Notes: a model not told the origin generated them from the letters alone. A DNA stretch of 64,000 nucleotides from Neisseria chenwenguii (GCF_002216145.1 NZ_CP022278.1:1860001-1924000); one strand, 5' to 3'. Counted from the stretch's first letter, positions 20,214-29,453 are shown. Numbers and translations: made by a program.

Positions 20214-20834
20214 TTGCGCATCAGCGTGCGCACGCTCTACCGCGACATCGAAACTTTGCGCGCGCAGGGGGCGGACATCCGCAGCGAAGCGGGCGTCGGT
20301 TTCGTGTTGCACCAAGACGGCTTCCAACTGCCGCCGCTGATGCTGACCGAAGCCGAACTCGAAGCACTGGTCTTCGGCATCCGCTGCGCCGCGCAGCAGG
20401 GCGACAGCATGCTGGCGGATGCCGCCAAGTCCGCACTGGCAAAGGTTTATGCCGTTCTGCCCGACAGCCTTGCCGACCCCGCGCAGCATCAGGCGCTTTA
20501 TCCGCTGCGTCCGCAGACGTCGGGCAGCGAAGCCGAAACCCGCGTCCTCGCCGCCGTACGTCAAGCCATGCGCGAAAACCGCAGCCTGAGCCTGCATTAT
20601 TGCGACCTCAACGGTATGGGGACCGAACGCGTCGTCGTGCCCGTTGCGCTCGGCTATTTTGAAAACGCCCGCCTGCTCGCCGCATGGTGCACCCTGCGCC
20701 AAGATTTCCGCCACTTCCGCACCGACCGCATTTCCCGCCTTGAAAGCGGCGCCGTTTACCCCGTTCCCCGCCGTTTGCTGTTCCAACGCTGGCAGGTGCA
20801 GACCTGTGTCGATTTGAGCGGATTCGAGGTTTAG
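20214..20834 (+). pseudogene. WYL-domain transcriptional regulator, 3' fragment
   Basis: Continues the helix-turn-helix with ISVRTLYRDIETLRAQGADI and then the WYL ligand-sensing domain (ARLLAAWCTLRQDFRHFRTD). Together with the 5' fragment it makes a complete YafY-like regulator of about 235 residues, often found beside detoxification genes such as the adjacent glutathione transferase. A truncated product could start at TTG 20214 but would lack the first DNA-binding helix. Confidence 0.8.
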
Positions 20835-20947
20835 GAATATTTTCAGACGGCATTTGACACTTCAGGCCGTCTGAAAACCCTGCTGCCGTTTTCTGACACG
20901 CCGGGCTGCTATCATGACCGTGTTTCCACCACTTTCAGAAGCAAAAA

Positions 20948-21577
20948 ATGTCCCGTTTCATCCTCTACACTACCACCCCGTCGCGCGCCGGCATCGTCCG
21001 CTGGATGCTCGAAGAATGCGGCGCCGATTATCAGGCCGTCGATGTCGGCAGCAACCAATCCGCACTCCTTGCCGTCAACCCGCTGGGCAAAGTCCCCACG
21101 CTGAAAGACGGCGGACATGTCCTGACCGAAACAGCCGCCATCGTCAGCTATCTGGCCGAACAGTTCCCTGAGAAAAACCTCATTCCCGCCCCGCAAAGCC
21201 CCGAGCGCGGCGATTATTACCATTGGCTCTGCTACGCCGTCAACCTCGAATATGCCGCCGTGGACAAAATGCGCGGCCTTACCACCGACGGCGTCTTCCC
21301 GGGTACGGTACGGAAAATCAAAAAAGCCATCGGCTACGGCGATTTCGACAGCTACCTTAACCTCCTACGCACGCATCTGCAAAACCGACGCTACATCGTC
21401 GGCGACGGCTTCACCGCCCTTGACCTCTATTTCACCGGCCTGCTCGGCTGGCTGATTCAGGCCGTACAGGCCGTCGCGCCCGAACCTGTCTTTATGGAAT
21501 ACCTGCAAACCCACTACACCCGCCCCGCATCCGTCCGTGCGCAGGAAGCGGAAGCCGAGGAAGCGGTAAAAGGGTAG
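20948..21577 (+). CDS. Glutathione S-transferase family protein
   Basis: Cytosolic GST-fold protein of 209 residues. The N-terminal thioredoxin-like domain reads MSRFILYTTTPSRAGIVRWM, with the NPLGKVPTL loop carrying the cis-proline and LTETAAIVSYLAE giving the Glu-Thr/Ser glutathione-binding pair (about 64-66). An all-helical C-terminal domain follows with the conserved GDGFTALDLYF N-capping box. The substrate is unknown. It probably belonged with the broken WYL regulator upstream. A DUS pair lies in the 113-base gap between them. Confidence 0.87.
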   Translation: MSRFILYTTTPSRAGIVRWMLEECGADYQAVDVGSNQSALLAVNPLGKVPTLKDGGHVLTETAAIVSYLAEQFPEKNLIPAPQSPERGDYYHWLCYAVNLEYAAVDKMRGLTTDGVFPGTVRKIKKAIGYGDFDSYLNLLRTHLQNRRYIVGDGFTALDLYFTGLLGWLIQAVQAVAPEPVFMEYLQTHYTRPASVRAQEAEAEEAVKG

Positions 21578-21613
21578 GGCGTTTCAGACGGCTTGTGGCT
21601 TTGCAAAAGTTTC

Positions 21614-21743
21614 AGGCCGTCTGAAAAGTCCGGCGTTCCATAAACCTGTATCCTCTCCACGTGAGAGAGGGTTAGGGAGAGGGCTAAGACGCCTGAAGCG
21701 CGCCAATGCCTGTTTCAACCAACTTAAACAATCTTTCAGACGG
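21614..21743. repeat. DUS-bounded dispersed repeat, copy B
   Basis: Same architecture and core as copy A at 19343: DUS, GGCGTTCC, AAACCTGT, a GAGAGGG-type stretch, GCGCGCCAATGCCTGTT, then inverted DUS. Lies after the GST gene. Confidence 0.75.
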
Positions 21744-21751
21744 CACCGGAC

Positions 21752-21847
21752 GGCGTAGGTCGGACACCCGTATCCGACAAAAGAAAACCTCTGTAGAGTG
21801 TAAAAAGCCGTCTGAAAACGTCGGATATAAATAATCCGACCTACGCC
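21752..21847. repeat. Inverted repeat of the GTAGGTCGGA family
   Basis: GGCGTAGGTCGGA near 21752 pairs with TCCGACCTACGCC near 21835, with TCCGAC/GTCGGAT subrepeats and a DUS inside. A related unit lies at 55650-55716. Confidence 0.65.
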
Positions 21848-21849
21848 GT

Positions 21850-21965
21850 CTGCCGTCTGAAAAGTTCAACGTTCCGCAAACCTGTCCCCTTTCCCCGTGG
21901 GAGAGGGCAAAAATGCTTGAAGCGCGCCAATGCCTGTTCAACCAAACCCAACAATCTTTCAACCG
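21850..21965. repeat. DUS-bounded dispersed repeat, copy C
   Basis: Closest relative of copy B (shared GCGCGCCAATGCCTGTTCAAC and CAATCTTTC). The right DUS is degenerate (TTTCAACCGGCC). Confidence 0.7.
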
Positions 21966-22073
21966 GCCTCTGCCCGCACCGCCGTCAAAGCGGTAAAATC
22001 CGCGGTTCCCACCACTCAAAAAATTTCAGACGGCCTTTCCTGAACATAGGCCGTCTGAAAAATCTAAAACACC

Positions 22074-23093
22074 ATGAATCCGCTGACCCGCCGCCGCTTC
22101 CTCGCCGTTTCCGCCTTGACCGCTACCGGCATCGCCGTGCCGTTTGCCCTGACGCGTAAAAAAGATGCGCCCGTGCCGTCTGAAAAAACTGCCGCCGCCG
22201 GCGAACCCTTTATCTGGCGCGGGATTGCGCTCGGTTCGGGGGCGGAGTTGCGGATTTACCATCCCGACCGCCGTTTCACCGAAACGCTCGCGCAAAAGGC
22301 GTTGATCGAAGTGTTGCGGCTGGAAAAAATCTTCAGCCTCTACCGCGACGACAGCGCCATCAGCCGCCTCAACCGCGAAGGCCGTCTGAACAGCCCGCCC
22401 GCCGACCTGCTCGCCGTGTTGAGCCTGTCGCGCAAAATCCACCGCGCCACCAAAGGCGCGTTCGACCCCAGCATCCAGCCGCTCTGGAACCTCTATGCCG
22501 ACTATTTCAGACGGCATCCCAAGGCCGAAACCCTGCCGTCTGAAGCCGACATGAAAAAAGCCCTGCGGCTGGTCGGTTTCGACAAAGTGCGCTTCGACGA
22601 TGCCGCCGTCAGCTTTGCCGAAAAAGGCATGGGCTTGTCGCTCAACGGCATCGCGCAGGGCTATATCACCGATAAAATCGTCGAACTGCTGCGAAAAAAC
22701 GGCATCCGCCGCGCACTGGCCGATATGGGCGAAATCCGCGGTTTGGACGACGGCAAAGTCGGAACATGGCGGGTCGGCATCAAAAATCCGCAGGACGAAA
22801 GCCAAGTTTTACTGACCGTTCCCCTGCAAAATCAGGCGTTTGCCACCTCCGGCGGCTACGGCACGACGATGGACGAAGCGGGAAAATTTACCCACCTCTT
22901 CGACCCGCGCACCGGACTCGCCACGCCGCGCTACCGCAGCATCAGCGTCATGGCCGCCACTGCCGCCGTTGCCGACGCCTTTTCCACCGCGTTTTCCGTG
23001 ATGCCGAAAACCGACATCCGCACGGCGGCAGAGGGCGAGGACGCGAAAGTTTGGTTGGTGGACGGGGAGAATAAAGTGGAAACGGTTGGGTAG
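22074..23093 (+). CDS. apbE: FAD:protein FMN transferase, Tat-exported (NosX role)
   Basis: ApbE-family enzyme that transfers FMN from FAD to a Thr/Ser of target proteins. The 339-residue product starts with a twin-arginine signal (TRRRFLAVSALTATG, 5-19), as in NosX of denitrifiers. ApbE landmarks: EKIFSLYRDDSAISRLN (about 84-100), GAFDPSIQPLW, the FAD-binding LNGIAQGYITDK, and the metal-binding HLFDPRTG. A likely target is NosR, whose DIISGAT motif fits. It lies 2.7 kb after nosL, separated by the WYL/GST segment. Four DUS copies lie inside the coding sequence. Other flavinylated targets elsewhere in the genome are possible. Confidence 0.9.
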   Translation: MNPLTRRRFLAVSALTATGIAVPFALTRKKDAPVPSEKTAAAGEPFIWRGIALGSGAELRIYHPDRRFTETLAQKALIEVLRLEKIFSLYRDDSAISRLNREGRLNSPPADLLAVLSLSRKIHRATKGAFDPSIQPLWNLYADYFRRHPKAETLPSEADMKKALRLVGFDKVRFDDAAVSFAEKGMGLSLNGIAQGYITDKIVELLRKNGIRRALADMGEIRGLDDGKVGTWRVGIKNPQDESQVLLTVPLQNQAFATSGGYGTTMDEAGKFTHLFDPRTGLATPRYRSISVMAATAAVADAFSTAFSVMPKTDIRTAAEGEDAKVWLVDGENKVETVG

Positions 23094-23110
23094 GGGTTTT
23101 GTAAAACGGC

Positions 23111-23152
23111 AAGGCCGTCTGAAAAGTGGAAATGCTTTTCAGACGGCCTTTG
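23111..23152. terminator. DUS inverted-pair terminator after apbE
   Basis: DUS arms of 16 bp at 23111-23126 and 23135-23150 with an 8-base loop and following T's. Confidence 0.7.
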
Positions 23153-23188
23153 TTTTGAGGGCTGTTTTCATGTTTGGAAAGCTGTTTT

Positions 23189-23732
23189 TCAGACGGCCTC
23201 AAGCGCCTTTACCTTCTCCACCACCCGCCGCGCGTGCGCTGCCGACTGTTCCGGCATCGCCGTCTCTTTCGCCGCATCGCCGCGTATGTCCCGCCCACTG
23301 CATCCGCGTCAGGTTGGCGAACTGTTTCAGCGGCGGCAGGAAGGCTTCGATGGGGTAGTTTTGCAGGCCGCCTTCGCGGTAGAGTTTGGCGGTGGTACCG
23401 CTGGTGAATGAGACAAGCAGTTGTTTTCACGCGACTTTATCGACCGTGCTGCTATGCGAAAAGCCGTGCACAAACACGTCTTCAATCCATTTTTTCATCA
23501 GCGCGGGCACACCGTACCAAAACAGGGGGAACTGCAAAACGATGACGTCCGCTACCATGAGCTTCTCCTGTTCGGCGGGCACGTCAAACTTGAAATCGGG
23601 CGCGGCGCGGTCGAGATAGTTGCCCGCCGCCTCGGGAAGCTGCGCCTCCAGCGTGTCCATGACGGCTTTGTTGGCAAACGGGCCGTGTTGCAGGTCGGGA
23701 TGGCCGGAGACGATGAGGATGTTTTTAGGCAT
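23189..23732 (-). pseudogene. NAD(P)H oxidoreductase (flavodoxin-like fold), broken
   Basis: Starts at 23732 with MPKNILIVSGHPD and includes the family motif VLQFPLFWYGVPALMKKW. After STVDKVA an in-frame TGA interrupts the protein near 23430. The same frame then continues LLVSFTSGTTAKLY, and near 23290 a shift moves the tail to another frame (ending ARRVVEKVKALEAV, its stop formed by a DUS). One nonsense and one frameshift mutation mean the gene is inactive. It is a paralogue of the intact gene at 24242-24790. Confidence 0.82.
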
Positions 23733-23778
23733 TTTGCGGTTCCTTGAATGGTTGGAAATGGGCGTAGCGCAAAGATTT

Positions 23779-24156
23779 TCAGACGGCCTTTTCCTCAAAC
23801 CGCCCCTCCGTCAGCGCCAGCGCGTTGCCCCATTCGGTTAGCGCCTGCAAAACGGGCATAAACGTGCGGCCGAATGCAGTCAGCCGGTACACCACTTTCA
23901 GCGGTGGCTTATCGCCGAAAGCTTCGCGCTCGATGAGGCCGTCCTGCTCCAGCCTTTTGAGCTGGCGGTTCAGCGTCATTTCCGTTACCGACACCAAATG
24001 CCGCCGCAGTTCGGCAAAGCGTTTTTCGCCGTCCTGCAAGTGGTAGAGAATCGCCGCTTTCCATTTCCCGCCCGCCAAATCCGCCGCGAGGCTGACGGTG
24101 CAGGGGTAAATCTTGCCGCGGAAGCGGACGAAATCGGCAGTGCATTCGGTCTTCAT
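23779..24156 (-). CDS. HxlR-family transcriptional regulator
   Basis: Winged-helix repressor/activator of 125 residues. The HxlR pattern is clear: Cys near residue 19 (YPCTVSLAADLAGGKWKAAI), the recognition region RFAELRRHLVSVTEMTLNRQ and the wing GLIEREAFGDKPPLKVVYRL. HxlR proteins with this Cys often sense electrophiles and control oxidoreductases. It lies between two such oxidoreductase genes, one broken (downstream) and one intact and divergent. The stop codon is the TGA of a DUS. Confidence 0.88.
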   Translation of the reverse strand: MKTECTADFVRFRGKIYPCTVSLAADLAGGKWKAAILYHLQDGEKRFAELRRHLVSVTEMTLNRQLKRLEQDGLIEREAFGDKPPLKVVYRLTAFGRTFMPVLQALTEWGNALALTEGRFEEKAV

Positions 24157-24241
24157 GGGCTATCCGATCAGATAGTTATTCAAAAATAATGAGATGGATT
24201 ATAAAATCGCCAGTATCTTTTCAACAATCCGAGGAATTCCC

Positions 24242-24790
24242 ATGACACTCATCGTATGCGCCCACCCCGATTTCAATGCCTCCGTGGCCAATAAAGCCGT
24301 GATCGAAACCGTGGCAAACAGCGGCTTAAACGCCGAAATCCGACAGCTTGCCGAACTTTACCCCGATTTCCGCATCGATGCCGAAGCCGAACGGCAGGCC
24401 TTGCTCCGCCATCAAACCGTTGTTTTCCAATATCCTTTTTTTTGGTACAACATGCCCGCGATTTTGAAACACTATTTCGACCAAGTGTTTACCTACGGTT
24501 TTGCCTACGGTTCGGCCGGCGACAAACTCAAAGGTAAAAACTTTCTCGCCAGCTTCACCGTCGGCGCGCCCGAGGCCGATTACCGCGCCACCGGCAGCGC
24601 CCATTTCCGCGTGTACGAATTCTGTAAAAACCTCGAACAGACCGCGTATTACGCGCAAATGAACTACATCGACCCGTTTTATTTCCACGGCACTTCCGCC
24701 GCCGCAGGTTTCGGCGCAGAAAGCGTCCGCGCCACAGCTGAGCGCGAAGCGGGGCGTTTGGCAGCGCTGCTGAAAACGCTGGAAGCGTAG
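24242..24790 (+). CDS. NAD(P)H-dependent oxidoreductase (KefF/MdaB-like)
   Basis: Flavodoxin-fold FMN enzyme of 182 residues expected to reduce quinones or other electrophiles with two electrons. Visible are the N-terminal strand MTLIVCAHPDFNAS, the motif VVFQYPFFWYNMPAILKHYF and the flavin loop AYGSAGDKLKGKNFL. ATG 24242 follows AGGAA. An 85-base A/T-rich divergent region towards the HxlR gene probably holds both promoters and the operator. Confidence 0.86.
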   Translation: MTLIVCAHPDFNASVANKAVIETVANSGLNAEIRQLAELYPDFRIDAEAERQALLRHQTVVFQYPFFWYNMPAILKHYFDQVFTYGFAYGSAGDKLKGKNFLASFTVGAPEADYRATGSAHFRVYEFCKNLEQTAYYAQMNYIDPFYFHGTSAAAGFGAESVRATAEREAGRLAALLKTLEA

Positions 24791-24882
24791 GGCGGTCAAT
24801 TTTGCGGTCGGTAAGTCGGGACTTTTTGAAAACCGGAAAGGCCGTCTGAAACCGTCGGTATTGGTGCTTTGCAAAACAGGGC

Positions 24883-24921
24883 AATGAAAGTCGGGCACGG
24901 ATACCCGACTTTCATTTTTTT
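24883..24921 (+). terminator. Strong non-DUS terminator
   Basis: AATGAAAGTCGGG (24883-24895) pairs with CCCGACTTTCATT (24904-24916) and is followed by a run of T's. Ends transcripts from the oxidoreductase gene about 90 bases upstream. Confidence 0.85.
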
Positions 24922-24967
24922 AAACCCTGTTTTCAGACAGGTATTCTATTTTTCAGACGGCCTGTTT

Positions 24968-25120
24968 TCACAGCCAACGGTCGAAAAACGCTTCCACATT
25001 GGCCGGATTCTGATAGTCGAAAATCAGGTTGCGGCCGATGTCCAGCGCTTTGAGTTGTGCCATTTCCCCGTCGCTCAAAGCGAAGTCGAACAGAGTGATT
25101 TGGCCGGCGGTTTTGCCGTG
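24968..25120 (-). pseudogene. Aldo/keto reductase, 3' remnant
   Basis: About 50 C-terminal codons, including TLFDFALSDGEMAQLKALD and ending NPANVEAFFDRWL, a typical aldo/keto reductase C-terminus. The N-terminal two hundred-odd residues are missing. The remnant abuts a LysR remnant on the other strand, so a deletion seems to have removed the 5' ends of two divergent genes. The right boundary is approximate. Confidence 0.72.
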
Positions 25121-25599
25121 TGCGGCGGCCGCATAGCCGATTCCGCCATGGTTTCGCGGGCGCTGGCCGAAATGCCTCTCTGCCTCGCCGCTTCGCCCGG
25201 ATATCTCGCCGCACACGACACCCCTTGTTTTTCAGACGGCCTCGCCGCCCACCGCCTCATCGTGCGCCGCCTCGGCACCGACAAACTCATGACGTGGCAT
25301 TTCCGAAGCAAAGACGGCGGCATCCGAACCTGCCTGCCCGCCGCCCCCGCGCTCATCTTCTCCGAACCCGAAGCCGTGCTAGAAGCCGTACTCGCCGGCT
25401 GCGGCATCGCCGAACTGCCGCTTTACCTCGCCCAAGCCCACCTTAAAACAGGCCGTCTGAAAACCGTTCTGTCCAAACAGCGCCACAAAAGCAGCGCCTG
25501 CCTCGTCCTCCAATACCCCACCGCGCCCTGCTGGTGCCGAGAGTCGGGGCGGCGGCGGAATTTTTGACGGAGAAAATTAAAGCGGGGATGGCGGGATAG
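25110..25599 (+). pseudogene. LysR-family regulator, 3' remnant with frameshift
   Basis: The ligand-binding domain from about GGRIADSAMVSRALAEMPLC onwards is recognisable, with CLAASPGYLAAH and VLAGCGIAELPLYLA. The N-terminal helix-turn-helix is absent. Near 25512 a C run is one base short (four instead of five), after which the original tail HRALLVPRVGAAAEFL continues in another frame to TAG at 25597-25599. Left boundary approximate. Confidence 0.75.
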
Positions 25600-25718
25600 C
25601 GGCGGTTTTGGGATTCGGGCGGCTGCCGGATTCGAGAATCCGACCGGCAACCGCCGATGCCGTCTGAAAACGGCTTGTTCAGATGGCCCCAAATATTTTA
25701 TGCCGTCTGAAATTTAAA

Positions 25719-25755
25719 AATGCCTGTCTGAAAAACGGTTTTTCAGACAGGCATT
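25719..25755 (-). terminator. Hairpin terminator of ppsR with variant DUS
   Basis: AATGCCTGTCTGAAAAAC and its complement form a near-perfect hairpin. The arms are GCCTGTCTGAA, a DUS with one extra T-containing step, not the standard core. Confidence 0.7.
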
Positions 25756-25771
25756 GTTTGTTGAAACAGGC

Positions 25772-26593
25772 TTAAAACCGCCGTTGCAGTTTGCACGCCT
25801 GCAAAATATAGACGGCCAGCTCCTCGACGGATTTGTCGGTGGTATTGGTAAACGGAATGCCGTGGCGTTTGAACATGGCCTGCGCGTCGGCGATTTCGCT
25901 GCGGCAGGTGTCGATTTTGGCGTAAGACGAGTTGGGGCGGCGCTCTTGGCGGATGGCTTGCAGGCGCTCGGGTTGGATGGTCAGGCCGAAGATTTTGTCT
26001 TTATAGGGCTTGAGCATACGCGGCAGGTCGGTGGATTCGAGGTCGTCGGGAATCAGCGGGTAGTTGGCGGCGCGGATGCCGTATTGCAGCGCGAGATACA
26101 GGCAGGTCGGGGTTTTCCCCGAGCGGGAAACGCCCATCAGAATCACGTCGGCTTCTTGCAGGTTTTTGTCGCTGATGCCGTCGTCGTGGTTGAGCGAGAA
26201 GTTGACGGCTTCCATGCGCGCGTCGTAGCGTTGGGTGTTGCCGATGCTGTGGTGGCCTTGTTCGGCCTGTTTGGCCTCGGCGTTGAGTTCTTTGGCCAAG
26301 ACATCGAGGAAGGTGTCGAAAAAGTTGATTTGAAAGGCGTTTGCTTCTTTGATGATGCTGCGGATTTCGTCATCGACGACGCTGACGAAGGCGATGGGGC
26401 GTTGCCCTTCCTGCTCGGCGGAACGGTTGACTTCGGCAACGACGGTGCGGGCTTTTTCGACCGTATTGATAAAGGGGAGGGTGAAGCGTTTGAATTTCAG
26501 ATGGCCGAACTGGTTGAGCAGGGCTTCACCGATGTTTTCGGCGGTCAGACCGGTGCGGTCGGAGATGTAGAAGATGTGGCGGGATGTGGACAT
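25772..26593 (-). CDS. ppsR: Phosphoenolpyruvate synthase regulatory protein
   Basis: Bifunctional kinase/pyrophosphorylase (DUF299 family) that inactivates and reactivates PEP synthase by ADP-dependent phosphorylation and Pi-dependent dephosphorylation. The 273-residue product shows IFYISDRTGLTAENIGEAL at the N-terminus and the P-loop GVSRSGKTPTCLYLA (about 152-166). ATG 26593 is chosen because family members begin a few residues before FYISD; the open frame upstream is not conserved in style. Divergent from its target gene ppsA, separated by 417 bases. Confidence 0.93.
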   Translation of the reverse strand: MSTSRHIFYISDRTGLTAENIGEALLNQFGHLKFKRFTLPFINTVEKARTVVAEVNRSAEQEGQRPIAFVSVVDDEIRSIIKEANAFQINFFDTFLDVLAKELNAEAKQAEQGHHSIGNTQRYDARMEAVNFSLNHDDGISDKNLQEADVILMGVSRSGKTPTCLYLALQYGIRAANYPLIPDDLESTDLPRMLKPYKDKIFGLTIQPERLQAIRQERRPNSSYAKIDTCRSEIADAQAMFKRHGIPFTNTTDKSVEELAVYILQACKLQRRF

Positions 26594-27010
26594 GAGGGGT
26601 TCTTTCGGGTTGACGGAATGCGGCATCATAACAAGAGAAAACGCGGCGATAAAGCGCGGAAACACAGATTACAAATAATTACAGGGAAAACGGTTGTCTG
26701 AAAATATTGCTTTATCGGAAGTATTTTTAAATTTTTTGAAATTTTATGCTAAAAATTAAAACAGTTTAGCCGTCTGAAAAATCATTAATTTATTTTGAAC
26801 CCTATGTTTTATAAAGGTATAAGTGTTTTGAATAGTATTTGGGCAAGTTTGTTTCATTTTGCTACACGGCTGAAACCCGCAATTTTTCAGACGGCACGGG
26901 CAGGCGGGCCGTGCATAAAATACATGACAGGAAACCTTTTGATGGCTTAGAATAACCGCACGGTTTTATTTCTTTTTTAACATACACTGAACGACAGGAC
27001 AGGAAGAAAC
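26594..27010. promoter_or_regulatory. ppsR-ppsA divergent intergenic region
   Basis: A 417-base A/T-rich region with no gene. It has DUS copies near 26770 and 26887. Promoters for both genes must lie here; TTGATGG near 26938 with TAGAAT at 26949 is a weak candidate. GGAAGAAAC before ATG 27011 is the ppsA ribosome binding site. Confidence 0.5.
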
Positions 27011-29398
27011 ATGGCTGCTGATTACGTTATCTGGTTTGAAAACCTGCGCATGAGCGATGTGGAGCGCGTGGGCGGTAAAAACGCCTCTTTGGGCGAAATG
27101 ATTAGCCAACTTACCGAAAAAGGCGTGCGTGTGCCGGGCGGCTTTGCGACAACCGCCGAAGCTTACCGCGCCTTTTTGGCGCATGAGGGGCTGAACGAGC
27201 GTATTTCCGCAGCGCTGGCCGCATTGGATGTGGAAGACGTGGCCGAGCTGGCGCGCGTGGGCAAGGAAATCCGCCAATGGATTTTGGACACGCCGTTCCC
27301 CGACCAATTAAACGCCGACATTGAAGCGGCCTGGAACAAAATGGTCGCCGATGCGGGCAGCGAGAATATTTCCGTTGCCGTACGCTCTTCCGCGACTGCC
27401 GAGGATCTGCCCGACGCTTCGTTTGCCGGCCAGCAGGAAACTTTCTTGAATATTCACGGTTTGGAAAACGTGAAAGAGGCGATGCACCATGTGTTTGCTT
27501 CGCTGTATAACGACCGCGCGATTTCCTACCGCGTCCACAAGGGCTTTGCGCATGACGTGGTGGCGTTGTCTGCGGGCGTCCAGCGTATGGTACGCTCCGA
27601 CAGCGGCGCGTCCGGCGTGATGTTCACCATCGACACCGAATCGGGTTACGACCAAGTGGTGTTCGTTACCTCGTCTTACGGCTTGGGCGAAAACGTCGTT
27701 CAGGGTGCGGTCAATCCCGACGAATTCTATGTGTTCAAACCGACCCTGAAAGAGGGCAAGCCCGCCATCTTGCGCAAAACGATGGGTTCGAAACAAATCA
27801 AGATGATTTTCACCGACGAAGCGCAGGCGGGCAAATCCGTGACCAATATTGATGTGCCCGAAGCCGACCGCAACCGCTTCTCTATCAGCGACGACGAAGT
27901 GACCGAGTTGGCGAAATACGCGCTGATTATCGAAGAACACTACGGCCGTCCGATGGACATCGAATGGGGGCGCGACGGTTTGGACGGCAGACTCTACATC
28001 CTTCAGGCGCGCCCTGAAACGGTAAAATCCCAAGAAGACGGCACCCGCAGCCTGCGCCGTTATGCCATCAGCGGCGAGAAAAAAGTATTGTGCGAAGGCC
28101 GCGCCATCGGTCAGAAAGTCGGTCAGGGCAAAGTGCGTCTGGTCAAACACGCTTCCGAAATGGAAAGCGTGGAAGCGGGCGATGTGCTCGTTACCGATAT
28201 GACCGACCCGGATTGGGAGCCGGTAATGAAACGCGCATCCGCCATCGTCACCAACCGCGGCGGCCGCACCTGCCACGCGGCGATTATTGCTCGCGAACTG
28301 GGTATTCCGGCGGTGGTCGGCTGCGGTGATGCGACTTCATGCCTTTCAGACGGCCAAAATGTTACCGTTTCCTGCGCAGAAGGCGATACCGGCCTGATTT
28401 ACGAAGGTCTGCTCAATGTCGAAGTCACCGACGTTGCGCTCGATAATATGCCCAAAGCGCCGACCAAAGTGATGATGAACGTCGGCAACCCCGAGCTGGC
28501 CTTCAGCTTTTCCGGCCTGCCGAGCGAAGGCATCGGCTTGGCGCGTATGGAATTCATCATCAACCGCCAAATCGGCATCCACCCGAAAGCCTTGCTGGAA
28601 TTCGACAAGCAGAGTGATGAATTGAAAGCGGAAATCAACCGCCGTATCGCAGGCTACGCATCGCCGACCGAGTTCTACGTCGATAAAATCGCCGAGGGCG
28701 TGGCTACGCTGGCTGCATCGGTTTATCCGCGCAAAACCATCGTGCGGATGTCTGACTTCAAATCCAACGAATACGCCAATTTGGTCGGCGGCAACCTCTA
28801 CGAACCGCACGAAGAAAACCCGATGCTGGGCTTCCGCGGCGCGGCGCGTTATGTATCGGAAGACTTCGCCGATGCGTTTGCACTGGAATGCAAAGCGCTC
28901 AAACGCGTGCGCGACGAAATGGGTTTGACCAACGTCGAAATCATGATTCCGTTTGTGCGTACCTTGAGCGAGGCCGAGTCTGTCATCAAAGCCTTGAAAG
29001 AAAACGGTTTGGAACGCGGCAAAAACGGCCTGCGCCTGATTATGATGTGCGAAGTGCCGAGCAACGCGCTCTTGGCCGAGCAGTTCCTGCAATATTTCGA
29101 CGGTTTCTCCATCGGTTCCAACGATATGACCCAGCTCACATTGGGTGTTGACCGCGACAGCGGCGGCCCGATTGCCGCTACTTTCGACGAGCGCAACCCC
29201 GCCGTAAAAGTGATGCTGCATCTGGCGATTTCCGCCTGCCGCAAGCAAAACAAATACGTCGGCATCTGCGGACAAGGTCCGTCTGACCATCCTGATTTTG
29301 CCAAATGGCTGGTGGAAGAGGGCATCGAAAGCGTATCGCTCAACCCCGATACCGTGATCGAAACCTGGCTCTATCTGGCTGACGAATTGGGTAAATAA
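27011..29398 (+). CDS. ppsA: Phosphoenolpyruvate synthase
   Basis: Makes PEP from pyruvate and ATP with release of AMP and phosphate, feeding gluconeogenesis from lactate or pyruvate. The 795-residue length is standard. In order: N-terminal ATP-grasp domain (1-340, with [10 protein letters not shown] and [20 protein letters not shown]), the phosphohistidine swivel domain with the catalytic His in [14 protein letters not shown] (about 416-429), and the C-terminal PEP-binding barrel with the active Cys region [11 protein letters not shown]. Likely controlled by ppsR. Confidence 0.97.
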   Translation: MAADYVIWFENLRMSDVERVGGKNASLGEMISQLTEKGVRVPGGFATTAEAYRAFLAHEGLNERISAALAALDVEDVAELARVGKEIRQWILDTPFPDQLNADIEAAWNKMVADAGSENISVAVRSSATAEDLPDASFAGQQETFLNIHGLENVKEAMHHVFASLYNDRAISYRVHKGFAHDVVALSAGVQRMVRSDSGASGVMFTIDTESGYDQVVFVTSSYGLGENVVQGAVNPDEFYVFKPTLKEGKPAILRKTMGSKQIKMIFTDEAQAGKSVTNIDVPEADRNRFSISDDEVTELAKYALIIEEHYGRPMDIEWGRDGLDGRLYILQARPETVKSQEDGTRSLRRYAISGEKKVLCEGRAIGQKVGQGKVRLVKHASEMESVEAGDVLVTDMTDPDWEPVMKRASAIVTNRGGRTCHAAIIARELGIPAVVGCGDATSCLSDGQNVTVSCAEGDTGLIYEGLLNVEVTDVALDNMPKAPTKVMMNVGNPELAFSFSGLPSEGIGLARMEFIINRQIGIHPKALLEFDKQSDELKAEINRRIAGYASPTEFYVDKIAEGVATLAASVYPRKTIVRMSDFKSNEYANLVGGNLYEPHEENPMLGFRGAARYVSEDFADAFALECKALKRVRDEMGLTNVEIMIPFVRTLSEAESVIKALKENGLERGKNGLRLIMMCEVPSNALLAEQFLQYFDGFSIGSNDMTQLTLGVDRDSGGPIAATFDERNPAVKVMLHLAISACRKQNKYVGICGQGPSDHPDFAKWLVEEGIESVSLNPDTVIETWLYLADELGK

Positions 29399-29420
29399 GG
29401 CCGTCTGAAAACGGTATAAC

Positions 29421-29453
29421 AAACCGCCTTGCATGAAGCAGGGCGGTTTTTTT
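29421..29453 (+). terminator. Rho-independent terminator of ppsA
   Basis: AAACCGCCTTGC pairs with GCAGGGCGGTTT around a five-base loop and is followed by seven T's. Confidence 0.88.

Noticed and set aside
24194..24241. Longer start of the oxidoreductase at 24194
   Set aside because: Sixteen extra residues overlap the divergent promoter region; ATG 24242 has AGGAA in place and starts at the first beta strand.
25754..26701. Long + strand frame opposite ppsR
   Set aside because: Shadow frame: the minus strand matches the PEP synthase regulatory protein with its P-loop, while the + strand product has no recognisable motif.
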